Assembly (NCBI RefSeq): GCF_000504245.1
Contig: NZ_KI632509.1
Location: 2,771,751 to 2,835,750, forward strand
DNA length: 64,000 nucleotides
Origin: Haloechinothrix halophila YIM 93223
GTDB lineage: Bacteria; Actinomycetota; Actinomycetes; Mycobacteriales; Pseudonocardiaceae
Reading direction: 5' to 3'
Shown here one piece after another: positions 17,854-26,616 of this stretch. The notes beneath the pieces are model-generated. The model had not been told where the DNA came from. It searched no databases and was given only the letters and a program-made list of their open reading frames with translations. The position numbers and the translations under genes are program-made. The number at the start of each line of letters is the position of its first letter. Position 1 is the stretch's first letter.

Positions 17854-18415
17854 GCCCTTACTCCCTTCCGCCGGACCCGGAAGGAGACGCGCCACCAGGC
17901 GCGGAATGACCCCATGGAGTCGTGGGAGCTGCCCTCATCCACCGCGAGGTCGGGTCGGAGCGAGAATCTGATCAATGGTCAGGCCACGAGAGACAAGAGG
18001 CATCGCTCGGATCGACCCCATCTACGCGGTGGCGGCTGCTGGGCTCCGGACCCGGTTGGCAGGATCCCGGGCAGCCCAGGCGTCGCTGCTGGTCGCGCCT
18101 GCCGGAAGGGGTCAGACTGGGTGCATGAGCCAGCAACCGTCACGTGTGTCCACCACTGAAGGAGTGGCGCCCTGGGAGGACGCGGTTCACCGTGCCGAGC
18201 AGGGCAACGCCGTGCTCGGCACCGCCCACACCGAGACACGATCAGCGACGAGCGCGGTTCCGTATCTCCTCGTAGCGGATGCTTGAAGTCGGCCGTCATC
18301 GGGGACTTCGTAGCCGCGACGATCTTCGAAAGCTCTAAAGCGAGCCTTGTTCTGCGTTGGCGCGTATGGACCCGCTTGGCGGGCGACGATGGAACGCTGG
18401 GAGGCACATAGATAG
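17854..18415. other. Intergenic stretch, only weak small frames
   Basis: Between the recombinase start and the 181-residue gene I see no convincing gene. A 53-codon frame from ATG 18125 (MSQQPSRVSTTEGVAPWEDA) is possible but has no clear ribosome binding site. Most of this stretch, with most of the next gene, is missing from the homologous segment of element 2, where about 0.9 kb has been deleted. Confidence 0.4.
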
Positions 18416-18961
18416 ATGACGAACGATCAACTTTCGGAGACCGCTCGCTTGCTGCACGAGCGGAACAGGATCGACGCGCGGATTGCCGAGATCATCGGTC
18501 GGCCGATGACGTCCGGCCATCTCGGCGAATGGATCGCATCGGAGGTCTTCGGCATCGAGCTGGAACACTCTGCTAGCGCTAAATCCCTCGACGGACGGTT
18601 CCGTGCCGGGCCGCTGCACGGCAAGACCGTGAACGTGAAATGGTACCTCAAACGCGAAGGCATCCTGGACATGACCGACGCCGACACACTCGACTACTAT
18701 CTGGTCATGACGGGACCATCAAGCGCAGCTGCGTCCTCGGCAGGCAGCACGCGACCATGGTGCATTGAGAACGTCTACCTCTTCGACGCGCAACGGCTGC
18801 TGGCAGGCCAGCACGCCCGTGGTGTAAAGACCGGCGTTGCGTCGAGTGTGCCCAACCGCTTCTGGGAAGAAGCCGAGATATACCCCGCGATCAACCCGAT
18901 CTTGCCCCTCCGGCCGGGGCAAATCGAACTACTGAGGCTGTTCTTGCCTCATGCATCCTAA
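18416..18961 (+). CDS. Hypothetical protein, possible nuclease-fold
   Basis: This 181-residue protein starts at ATG 18416 behind GGGAGG. I do not recognise a named family. The segment SGHLGEWIASEVFGIELE is followed by LDGRFRAGPLHGKTVNVKWY. That spacing of acidic residues and a V-x-V-K strand is reminiscent of a restriction-endonuclease core (E...D...xxK), but this is a weak resemblance. It sits between the recombinase and the nuclease-like 325-residue gene. The end of a second copy survives at 31735-31877, so it is part of the module conserved next to these recombinases. Confidence 0.6.
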   Translation: MTNDQLSETARLLHERNRIDARIAEIIGRPMTSGHLGEWIASEVFGIELEHSASAKSLDGRFRAGPLHGKTVNVKWYLKREGILDMTDADTLDYYLVMTGPSSAAASSAGSTRPWCIENVYLFDAQRLLAGQHARGVKTGVASSVPNRFWEEAEIYPAINPILPLRPGQIELLRLFLPHAS

Positions 18962-19071
18962 GCTCCCCGTGTTTACCCCTAGCACCGAAAGTGTCGGCGT
19001 CCGCCGTTAACCTCACACAGCAAGTGGCGTCGTGGAAGCCGCAGATCCAGCCACGTGGAAGGGCGCCGGTC

Positions 19072-20049
19072 ATGCGTTTCAAGCTGAGCGGACGGGAGTT
19101 CGAGCTGGATCATGCGTTGGTCCAAGCACGCCTCGCCGGTCAGTCGCCCGAAGCGATACGCGATCACTGGGTGGAAGTTGACGGACAGCGCTGGCCTCCA
19201 AAGCAGGTTCTCGAAGCAGCCATCGGAGTACAACGCTCCGAGTTCACCTCGCACACCGCGCTGCGACAATTGCGGCGACTGGGCTTCGAAACCAGCACCA
19301 TGCCCACAGACGACGGGCGCTGCGCCACAATGGCAGCAACCACGTCGTCGCCGATCGCATCGTCGTCCTGGGATGTCACCAACGACACGCCACGGGCCGC
19401 AGCGGCGTTTCAGACATTGCTGTCCTTCGTCACGTCGGAAAGTTTGACCGAGCGGATCGCACAGCTGGAAGCCGACCTCCAGGGCGCTGATCAGCCGACT
19501 GCAGCAGCTCAGGCCGCAGCGTCCGGTCTGAGTGACGAGTTGCTGCAGGCGTCGTTGTTGATCCGCCAACACATGGGCCGCATCAGCGACGTCATCCACG
19601 CTGCGGTCATCACTCAGGCGCTGCCGCTGATCATCGAGGATGGCGAGCGTGTCACGGTGCGCCCATCGCTGGCCGCCGGTAACGACCCTGGCAGGCCGTT
19701 CGATGTCGAGACCGATCGCCGTGTCGCTGAGTTCAAGATCCAGTTCTGGAAGGGCGCGGACGCGATGCGTAAGCGGGGCACGTTCAAAGACCTCGTACAC
19801 CTGGCGCTGGACGAGTCCGGGCGCCGCGCCCAGCTCTACGTCGCCGGAGCGCACGCGATCCACTTCCTCCGAACCAGCACCAGCACAGCGGATTGGGCGC
19901 TGAATCGCGCATCTCCGATCTTGCGCGAGCGCTTCGAGGACCGCTTCGGTCCGCTGCATGTACGAGTTTGCGACTTCACCAGCACTAGCGCCGCACACGT
20001 CGACTTGATCGACCTGACCGGGCTACTGCCAGCGCTGAAGGACCTCTGA
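19072..20049 (+). CDS. Nuclease-like protein with ScoMcrA-type N-terminal head, copy A
   Basis: This 325-residue protein starts at ATG 19072, eight bases after GGAAGGG; an upstream GTG at 18991 lacks such a site. The N-terminal ~70 residues (FKLSGREFELDHALVQARLA, then DGQRWPPKQVLEAA and SEFTSHTALRQLRRLGFE) resemble the head domain of ScoMcrA-like type IV restriction enzymes, from memory. The C-terminal half has PFDVETDRRVAEFKIQFWKG, a D...E-x-K pattern suggesting a PD-(D/E)xK nuclease. A defence or DNA-cleaving role is inferred. A nearly identical copy lies at 31991-32968, also beside a recombinase. Confidence 0.75.
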   Translation: MRFKLSGREFELDHALVQARLAGQSPEAIRDHWVEVDGQRWPPKQVLEAAIGVQRSEFTSHTALRQLRRLGFETSTMPTDDGRCATMAATTSSPIASSSWDVTNDTPRAAAAFQTLLSFVTSESLTERIAQLEADLQGADQPTAAAQAAASGLSDELLQASLLIRQHMGRISDVIHAAVITQALPLIIEDGERVTVRPSLAAGNDPGRPFDVETDRRVAEFKIQFWKGADAMRKRGTFKDLVHLALDESGRRAQLYVAGAHAIHFLRTSTSTADWALNRASPILRERFEDRFGPLHVRVCDFTSTSAAHVDLIDLTGLLPALKDL

Positions 20050-20055
20050 TCGCTC

Positions 20056-20283
20056 ATGTCATTGACCAGTGACCTCTCCACGCAAGGAAGCATCATCCGC
20101 GATATCGTGGACGAGGCGTTTCCGACACCTAAGCTCCTCGCGGCCGATTGGCGGCAGCGACGCCCGCCGGACTCGGCAGAACAGCGGACGGCGGAGGATG
20201 AGGTGGGAGACGAGCGCGAGCATCTGCGGTCGCGGAGGACGTCTTGGTGCCTGCGGTGTGGGTCCCCCTCTCCCCCGCCGTGA
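20056..20283 (+). pseudogene. Truncated N-terminus of an uncharacterised protein, copy A
   Basis: The first ~40 codons (MSLTSDLSTQGSIIRDIVDE, then PTPKLLAADWRQRRPPDS) match the start of the gene at 32975 in element 2. Afterwards the sequences diverge at about 20177 and only a short unrelated tail remains. It follows the nuclease-like gene by 6 bp, so it was probably the next gene of that operon before a recombination event removed its body. Confidence 0.6.
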
Positions 20284-20303
20284 ACTGCATCGGACGTGAT
20301 AGT

Positions 20304-20783
20304 TCAGGTCACGTGTGGGGTGTCGAGATAGGCGTTAAGAAGTGAGTCGGTTTCTGATTTGAGCACTTCGGGGATGACTTCGACGTAGTGGTTAAGTCGG
20401 CGGTCGCGTACGACGTCCCAGAGGGAGCAGACGGCGCCGTTGTATTTGTCCCAGGATCCTATGACCAGACGTGGGATGCGGGCGAGTACGAGTGCGCCAG
20501 CCGACATGATTCCCGGCTCGAGTGTGGTCACGAGCGTGCATCCGTCGAGTCGCCACGTGCCGAACGCCTCTCCTGCGTGGCGCAATGCGAGGATTTCAGC
20601 CTGGGCGGTGGGATCTCCGGTTCGGGCGCGGTCGTGGTGCGCTGCGGCGATCTCATTACCCTCATGGTCGTACACCACCGCACCGACCGGAGGATCGTCA
20701 GCTCCAGGATCCGGCAACGTGCGCGCAACGTCTAGCGCGCGGCGCATCCACGGCTCGTACTGGTGAGTTGGTGTTCGCTGCAC
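20304..20783 (-). CDS. TadA-like tRNA adenosine deaminase homologue lacking zinc ligands
   Basis: This protein has about 159 residues, taking GTG 20783 as start; the frame extends to 20846. It is clearly built like actinobacterial TadA: DPPVGAVVYDHEGN, GDPTAxAEILALRHAGEAFG, WRLDGCTLVTTLEP, then GAVCSLWDVVRDRRLNH near the C-terminus. The zinc-binding His of HAE is Gln (TAQAEIL). Both cysteines of the PCxxC motif are replaced (EPGIMSAGA, Gly and Ser). The codons are CAG, GGA and TCG, so single sequencing errors do not explain the loss. Deamination is therefore unlikely. Since bacterial TadA acts on tRNA-Arg(ACG), a tRNA-Arg-binding role is possible. It is divergent from the operon that ends in an extra argS. 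Confidence 0.85.
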   Translation of the reverse strand: MQRTPTHQYEPWMRRALDVARTLPDPGADDPPVGAVVYDHEGNEIAAAHHDRARTGDPTAQAEILALRHAGEAFGTWRLDGCTLVTTLEPGIMSAGALVLARIPRLVIGSWDKYNGAVCSLWDVVRDRRLNHYVEVIPEVLKSETDSLLNAYLDTPHVT

Positions 20784-20898
20784 GCAGGCATTGTGCCCGA
20801 CGGGGTCACTTCCCTCGCTGCGGGAGGGTGGTGTGGCGACGGGCACATTCGCTTAATGGCATCACGGCGACGCGTCAGTGGCGTAAGATTGATCAATT

Positions 20899-22464
20899 GT
20901 GTCCGCGATGCATGATGTTCGAGCACGCCTCCGGGCGGCAGGTCACGAACCGCCTGATGTGACCGCAGCCGACGCCGATGCTGACGACATCTCCGATGTC
21001 TTGCACCGAGTACTCGATATGGCGATGCGCTTCAAACTGCAGCCGGACATCTTTCGCGAGCGGTTACCACCTGAGCGGATTCGGGACATGCTGGTCGTGG
21101 ATCTTCCCCGCGAGGCCAGCTCGCTCGGTGCTCTTCTGGAGTCGTTCGAGAAGACGATCTTGCCGCTGTGCAAGAACGAGGCCAGTCCGCGCTTCCTGGG
21201 CTTCGGCGACACTGGCGACGACCCGGCGTCGCTTGTCGGTGGCGTGCTGGGGCTGTTCACGCAACAAAACTTGATCAACCAGAGTTTCGATGCGCCGAGC
21301 GCGACGTTCGTCGAGATCGCGGTTCTGCGCTGGCTTCGCGACTTGGTAGGTTACGACAACCCGGCGGTCGCCGATATCCACACGGTATGGGATGCGGGCG
21401 GCGTCATCACGCACGGCGGAACGACCAGTAACGCGACGGCAATGATGCTGGCGCGCGAACATAAGGCACCTGGCACCATGCATGAAGGCGTACGGAATCC
21501 TGGTGACTTTCGTGTGATCGTGCCGCGTGAGATCGGGCATTACAGCATCAAGAGCGCGCTGAACTGGATCGGGGTCGGAGACCAAGCTATTGAGGTCGAC
21601 ACGCACGGCTTCCGTTACGACCTCGCCGCATTGGAACGCGCCGTGCACGACAACCGCGGGCGGATCATGGCCGTGATCGCCTACGCCGGGGACAGTCGTA
21701 CTCAAACCGTGGAACACCTGCGCCGCGTTCGCGACATCGTTCGCGCGCTGGATTCGCGAATTTGGCTGCACGTAGACGCCTGCTGGGGCCTTGTGGCAGC
21801 GTTCAGCAACCAGCTTTGCCATCTCCTCGACGGCGTCACAGAGTTCGACAGCGTGACCGTCGATCCCCACAAGGTTATGGCTGTGCCCTACAGTTTGAGC
21901 GCTCTGCTCGTCCGAGAGCCAGCCAGCCTGCGTGCGGTGTCGAGCTACTCGGATCTGATCATGCAGGAGGATTACGCCTTCGGACAGGTCACCCCGTTCA
22001 TCGGCACCAAAGGCTGGTTGTCACTGAAACTGTGGATGATGATGCTCTCCCACGGACGCACCGGCTTGGCCGCCCTCGCAGAGCAGCGGGTGGACAAAGC
22101 ACGCCGCTTCGCTGCCCTGCTTGATGAGCACCCGCGGCTGATGCGCCTGCACGACCCTGAGCTCGCGGCGGTCGCTTTTGTCTACCTCCCCAGCGACATC
22201 TGTCCGGTGCCCCCGCTGCCTGATGAGCAGATAGCGCGGATCAATGCGGTGAACCAGCGTCTGCACGACCGGATACTCGCCGACGGGACCTGGCATCTGC
22301 ACCAGTTCACGCTGCCTGACGATCACGCGCGGCTGCGTGCAGGAGCGACGCTGTACCCCTTGCGATTCATGGCCAACAACCCACGCACGACCGATACGCA
22401 CATGGCGGACGTGATCGACTACATCACCACGCTCGGTGGCAACCTCGAGGGAGACATCCGGTGA
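20899..22464 (+). CDS. Group II PLP-dependent decarboxylase
   Basis: This is a 521-residue member of the glutamate/DOPA/diaminobutyrate decarboxylase superfamily. Landmarks are PRFLGFGDTGDDPAS near residue 97, THGGTTSNATAMMLAREHK near residue 172, WLHVDACWG near residue 288 and the PLP lysine in SVTVDPHKVMAVPYS near residue 325. The substrate cannot be told from sequence. No Shine-Dalgarno precedes GTG 20899; a TAAGAT hexamer about 10 bases upstream suggests a leaderless transcript. ATG 20908 is an alternative start. It is the first gene of a tight four-gene operon with methyltransferase, nucleotidyltransferase and arginyl-tRNA synthetase. Confidence 0.88.
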   Translation: MSAMHDVRARLRAAGHEPPDVTAADADADDISDVLHRVLDMAMRFKLQPDIFRERLPPERIRDMLVVDLPREASSLGALLESFEKTILPLCKNEASPRFLGFGDTGDDPASLVGGVLGLFTQQNLINQSFDAPSATFVEIAVLRWLRDLVGYDNPAVADIHTVWDAGGVITHGGTTSNATAMMLAREHKAPGTMHEGVRNPGDFRVIVPREIGHYSIKSALNWIGVGDQAIEVDTHGFRYDLAALERAVHDNRGRIMAVIAYAGDSRTQTVEHLRRVRDIVRALDSRIWLHVDACWGLVAAFSNQLCHLLDGVTEFDSVTVDPHKVMAVPYSLSALLVREPASLRAVSSYSDLIMQEDYAFGQVTPFIGTKGWLSLKLWMMMLSHGRTGLAALAEQRVDKARRFAALLDEHPRLMRLHDPELAAVAFVYLPSDICPVPPLPDEQIARINAVNQRLHDRILADGTWHLHQFTLPDDHARLRAGATLYPLRFMANNPRTTDTHMADVIDYITTLGGNLEGDIR

Positions 22465-23366
22465 CCGACGTCGAGCAGTTCCGCGCCGTCTACGAAATCA
22501 GCGGTGTCTACGACCAGCGGCTCTTGCCGCACTACTTCGACGGGCGAGAAGACCTCGACCTGATCGACCAGCTTCTGCTGGCCCACCATGGCCGGCCCGC
22601 GGGAGATCTGTCCGTGGTGGAGTTCGGGTGTGGCACCGGTCGAGTCACCTCCCTGCTTGCGCGTTACGCACGGGACCTGGTTGTCGCCGACTACAGCCAG
22701 GCCATGATCGACGCTGTAAGCCGGCGGTACCCGCAGGCGCGCACCCTCTGCGCCGATACCCGCGATGCCCTCGCCGACCTGCTCGACGAGGGCCAGGGAA
22801 GCTCGTTCGACCTGGTCGGCGCGTTCTGGTCACTGAGCTATCCACTCGGCGAGTACTTCGAAACCATGACCACCGACGGCATCCAGCCCGTCTCCGATCT
22901 GGCCGATGCCCACGCGAAGGCCAGCGCGTTCGTCCGCGATCTGACTCGTCTACTCGCCCTCGATGGCCACCTCATGGCGTTGTTCTTCGACTCCGACACC
23001 GCAGAACAGCGGCTAGTGACACGCCTCTGGGAACGCATTGCCCCGTTCCCGCAGGAAGGCCGCAGCTACACCCGCACCCTGCTACTCGGAGCGCTCCGGG
23101 ACGCCGAGGACGCGGGAGAGGGCACAGTAACCCATACGCGGCGTGGTGGCACCGCGTGGGCGCCACACGCCGAAGCCGCGATCGCCTGGTTCAACGTCGT
23201 CCACCTCAAGAACCTGCCCGCCCTGGTCAACGACCCGAACGTGCAACGCGAGATCCATGAATTCGTCCATCGCTACGAACAGCCCTCAGGCGAGATCACC
23301 TTGCCCAGCGGCGTGCACATTATCGACTTCCACAGGGCTCACCCGAGCCACCACTTGCCGAGGTAG
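22461..23366 (+). CDS. SAM-dependent class I methyltransferase
   Basis: This 301-residue protein overlaps the decarboxylase gene by 4 bp (GTGA). SAM motif I is VVEFGCGTGRVTSLLARYA near residue 52, followed by VVADYSQAMIDAV, and a motif near FDLVGAFWSLSYPLGEYFE. Some small-molecule and tRNA methyltransferases share this fold; the substrate is unknown. The coupling to a PLP decarboxylase and argS suggests it modifies a product, or tRNA, of the same pathway. Confidence 0.82.
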   Translation: MTDVEQFRAVYEISGVYDQRLLPHYFDGREDLDLIDQLLLAHHGRPAGDLSVVEFGCGTGRVTSLLARYARDLVVADYSQAMIDAVSRRYPQARTLCADTRDALADLLDEGQGSSFDLVGAFWSLSYPLGEYFETMTTDGIQPVSDLADAHAKASAFVRDLTRLLALDGHLMALFFDSDTAEQRLVTRLWERIAPFPQEGRSYTRTLLLGALRDAEDAGEGTVTHTRRGGTAWAPHAEAAIAWFNVVHLKNLPALVNDPNVQREIHEFVHRYEQPSGEITLPSGVHIIDFHRAHPSHHLPR

Positions 23367-23370
23367 CCGT

Positions 23371-24150
23371 ATGAAGGCCATCCAGCGCAGCGCCTACCGG
23401 GTCGCCAGCGAGCTGCGCAGCGCCGTGATCGGCGAGTCTGGATACGGTCTGGCGTACGGTTCACACCCTGCGGGAACAGCAACACCTCGTTCCGACCTCG
23501 ACCTGGTCTTCGTCGGGCCACGCTCCCTAGCCCCTGAGGAATTGAAGCGCCTGATCGAAGCGGTGTGTGAGTTGCACCGGCTACACGGCTTCGATCTCGA
23601 CACCGAGGTCGACTACGCGGTCAAGATCCACGCGACTTTCGCCGACGTGGACGCCGCCATCAACCTTCGCTGCTTCGACGCCGACCGTTACGGAAACATC
23701 ACAGCGTCTGCCGTGGTCGCCGAACCCTGGTACCTCAATTCCCGCATCTTCGCCCGCCGACTGCTGCTCAACGCGCTCACCAGCCCCCATGTGTTTCTCG
23801 GTGGCCCCACCGCGATCTACGCCGCGCACCGAAAGCGCGCAGAACAGTCCCTTGTGCGGCTCGCGATGTCCCTACTCAGCCACCCAGCAAGTTTCACCAT
23901 CGAGGACGCCGCCGCTGCCGTCCTCCACGGTCCCGGGCAGGCCACCGGCCAGGACTTCCTCGGCTACACCCGCGACGATCACCTGTATACGACACTTCGT
24001 CGCGGAGTTGCCCACCTTGTGCAGTGTGCTCTCCTGCAGCCTCTCGACCACGACCGGTTCGCACCTGATCAGGGCACATGCCGCGCCGCGATCACGCAAC
24101 GTCGGGCTGCGCGCGGACCTGACGCCACGGCCTGGGACAATGCTCGCTGA
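23371..24150 (+). CDS. Nucleotidyltransferase-fold protein
   Basis: This 259-residue protein starts at ATG 23371, five bases after the methyltransferase stop. The nucleotidyltransferase signature is clear: YGSHPAGTATPRSDLDLVFV near residue 27 gives G-S-x(n)-D-x-D. A third acidic strand may be DLDTEVDYAV near residue 75. The rest is helical and not recognised. The fold adds nucleotides to RNA, proteins or small molecules (antibiotic nucleotidyltransferases, tRNA CCA enzymes, minimal toxins), so the target is open. It lies immediately before the extra argS gene. Confidence 0.78.
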   Translation: MKAIQRSAYRVASELRSAVIGESGYGLAYGSHPAGTATPRSDLDLVFVGPRSLAPEELKRLIEAVCELHRLHGFDLDTEVDYAVKIHATFADVDAAINLRCFDADRYGNITASAVVAEPWYLNSRIFARRLLLNALTSPHVFLGGPTAIYAAHRKRAEQSLVRLAMSLLSHPASFTIEDAAAAVLHGPGQATGQDFLGYTRDDHLYTTLRRGVAHLVQCALLQPLDHDRFAPDQGTCRAAITQRRAARGPDATAWDNAR

Positions 24151-24166
24151 GAAGGAGGGTTACTCA

Positions 24167-25930
24167 GTGACAAACCACGAGGTGCTGCCGCTACTCGACC
24201 AGGTCGCCGACGGCGTGTCCCAGGCCATCGCCCATGCCCGTCCGGAGCTGGCCGGAGCCGATCCTGTCGTGCGCCGATCGGAACACGCCGACTTCCAGTC
24301 CAACGCAGCCCTCGCCCTGGCCAAACGCGCCCGCACCAAGCCCGCCGAACTCGCCGACGCTCTCACCGGAGCCTTGGCCGACGACCGCGGTCCCATCGCG
24401 CACGTGGAGGTGTCCGGGCCTGGCTTTCTCAACATCACCGTGCCCGATCAGCTCATCTGGGACCAGGTCGCCGATCGTTTGGCCAGCCCACGCCTCGGTG
24501 TCGGAACGCCTCACGATGGCCAGCGGACCGTGATCGACTACTCGGCGCCCAACATCGCCAAGGAAATGCACGTCGGGCACCTGCGTACCACCATCATCGG
24601 TGACAGCTTGGCGCGTGTGCTTGGCTTCCTGGGCGCGGAGGTCATTCGCCAGAACCACCTCGGAGACTGGGGCACACAGTTCGGCATGCTCATTCAGTAC
24701 CTCGACGAGCACCCCGACGCGACCTGGCGCCATGACGAGCTCGAACCGGGCACGTCGGCGGTGTCAGCGCTCGACGAGCTGTACCGCGCCGCCCGTCAAC
24801 TGTTCGACTCCGATTCCGCCTTCGCTGACCGCTCCCGCAACCGCGTCGTCGCTCTGCAATCCGGGGACCCGGCTACCATCGCGCGGTGGAAGGAGATCGT
24901 CGCCGAGTCTGAGAAGGCTTTCCGCGACATCTATGACCGGCTCGGTGTATTGCTCACACCCGAAGACTCGGTGGGCGAGTCGTTCTACAGCCATCTGCTC
25001 GCCAATGTCGTTGCCGAACTCACCGAGGCAGACATCGCTGTCGAGAGCGACGGCGCTCTTGTGATGTTCTCCGAGGACGTGACAGGCCCGGACGGCAACC
25101 CCGCGCCACTGATGGTGCGCAAACGTGACGGAGGTTATGGCTACGACACCACCGACCTCGCCACTATCCGTTACCGTATCCAGGATCTCAAAGCCAACCG
25201 CCTTCTATATGTCACCGACTCTCGCCAGGCGCTGCACTTCCAGATGATCTTCGAGGCCGCCCGGCGCGCGGGCTGGCTCACTGATGAGATCGACGTGGCT
25301 CATGTGCCCTACGGCACCGTGCTCGGCCCAGACGGACGGCCGTTCAAGACTCGCTCCGGCGGAACCGTGCGCCTGATGGATCTGCTCGACGACGCAGTAT
25401 CATGTGCGCACGCCATCGTCAGCGAGAAGAACCCCGATCTGCCCGGCGACGAACTGGACCAGATCGCCGAACAGGCAGGTATTGGAGCAGTCAAATACGC
25501 GGACCTGTCTACCTCGCGCATCAAGGACTACGTGTTCGACCTGGACCGCATGGTGTCGTTCAACGGCAACACAGGAGTCTATCTCCAGTACGCCCACACC
25601 CGGATCCGCTCCATCCTGCGCAAAGCCGGAGACCCCGACGTGGCCATCGACCCCGCTGTCGAGCTTCACCCTGCGGAACGCGCATTGGCGCTCGAACTCG
25701 ACGCCTACAGCGCCACCATCGCCGACGTGAGCCAGACTCTCGAACCACACAAACTCTGCGGCTACCTCTACGATCTTGCCCGCGACTTCACTAGCTTCTA
25801 CGAAGCCTGCCACGTCCTGGGCGCCGAAGAACCCGTCCGCAGCAACCGGCTCGCCCTCTGCCAACTCACGGCACGCACACTCCAACACGGGCTCGGACTG
25901 CTCGGCATCACCGCCCCCGAACGTATGTAG
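24167..25930 (+). CDS. argS: Arginyl-tRNA synthetase, accessory copy
   Basis: This 587-residue class I synthetase starts at GTG 24167 behind AAGGAGGG. The N-terminal tRNA D-loop-binding domain precedes SAPNIAKEMHVGHLRTTIIGD (HIGH-type motif HVGH, near residue 135). GDWGTQFGMLIQYLDEHP and the KMSKS-equivalent loop FKTRSGGTVRLMDLL follow, with a complete C-terminal anticodon-binding helical domain (DLARDFTSFYEACHVLG). It charges tRNA-Arg. A second argS inside a mobile element, coupled to biosynthesis-type genes, suggests either resistance to an ArgRS-targeting compound or supply of arginyl-tRNA to a special pathway. Whether the host's main argS lies elsewhere cannot be seen here. Confidence 0.93.
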   Translation: MTNHEVLPLLDQVADGVSQAIAHARPELAGADPVVRRSEHADFQSNAALALAKRARTKPAELADALTGALADDRGPIAHVEVSGPGFLNITVPDQLIWDQVADRLASPRLGVGTPHDGQRTVIDYSAPNIAKEMHVGHLRTTIIGDSLARVLGFLGAEVIRQNHLGDWGTQFGMLIQYLDEHPDATWRHDELEPGTSAVSALDELYRAARQLFDSDSAFADRSRNRVVALQSGDPATIARWKEIVAESEKAFRDIYDRLGVLLTPEDSVGESFYSHLLANVVAELTEADIAVESDGALVMFSEDVTGPDGNPAPLMVRKRDGGYGYDTTDLATIRYRIQDLKANRLLYVTDSRQALHFQMIFEAARRAGWLTDEIDVAHVPYGTVLGPDGRPFKTRSGGTVRLMDLLDDAVSCAHAIVSEKNPDLPGDELDQIAEQAGIGAVKYADLSTSRIKDYVFDLDRMVSFNGNTGVYLQYAHTRIRSILRKAGDPDVAIDPAVELHPAERALALELDAYSATIADVSQTLEPHKLCGYLYDLARDFTSFYEACHVLGAEEPVRSNRLALCQLTARTLQHGLGLLGITAPERM

Positions 25931-26616
25931 CAGGCCCACACCAGGCGGTTTCAGCGAGCGGTTACTGCGGAACTGGACGAACGTGATCCACGATGCCAAC
26001 GCCTGTCTTGATATGCCGAACGCCCTCTTGACCCGGCTCTACCCCTTGATGAGCCGCAGTGATTCGCAACGTGCAGAGCCTCTCAAACCCAGCGCCGCTC
26101 ACGCCGTCAGGCCGGATCTCGCCGACAACCTTCTGGTACAGCTTCCCTAGGCGGGGGTCAGGAAACAACCAGGCCCGGAACGTGCATGATGGTTGGCCCA
26201 ACATCTGCTACCCGGAAGCACGAATGACCGATCCCACGTCTCCGCCTGCGTCGGCTCGCTGGTGGCCGCTGCCACTCTGGCCGCCTACCGATCCGCGCAG
26301 CTGCCCAGACGCGTTCGCTGTCGACGACGAGAGTGCAGGGTCTCAACTAAACCAACACAGCTCAGTGTCCATCGTGGACATTTGGTTGCGCAGGCTTGCC
26401 GATTCAACAGGTGCCATTGGCACAACTACGGTCAGACCGGTGTGCTGAACCCCTGCTCGCCGTCCCCGGGGCCCGCATCCTGCAGATCGCAAGGAAACCG
26501 CTTGCGAAGCGGTCAGAAATCGCCGTTAATAGAGCATAGGAGCATCGTCAAGGCACCGGCTCTGACGTGATCCCAGGACCGGGCGCGGCGACCGACCTCA
26601 CTTTGAGGCCTGAGTC
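25931..26616. other. Non-coding or decayed stretch
   Basis: About 0.69 kb with no gene I can support. Open frames overlap on both strands and have no recognisable domains. It separates the argS operon from the toxin-like pair. Confidence 0.4.
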
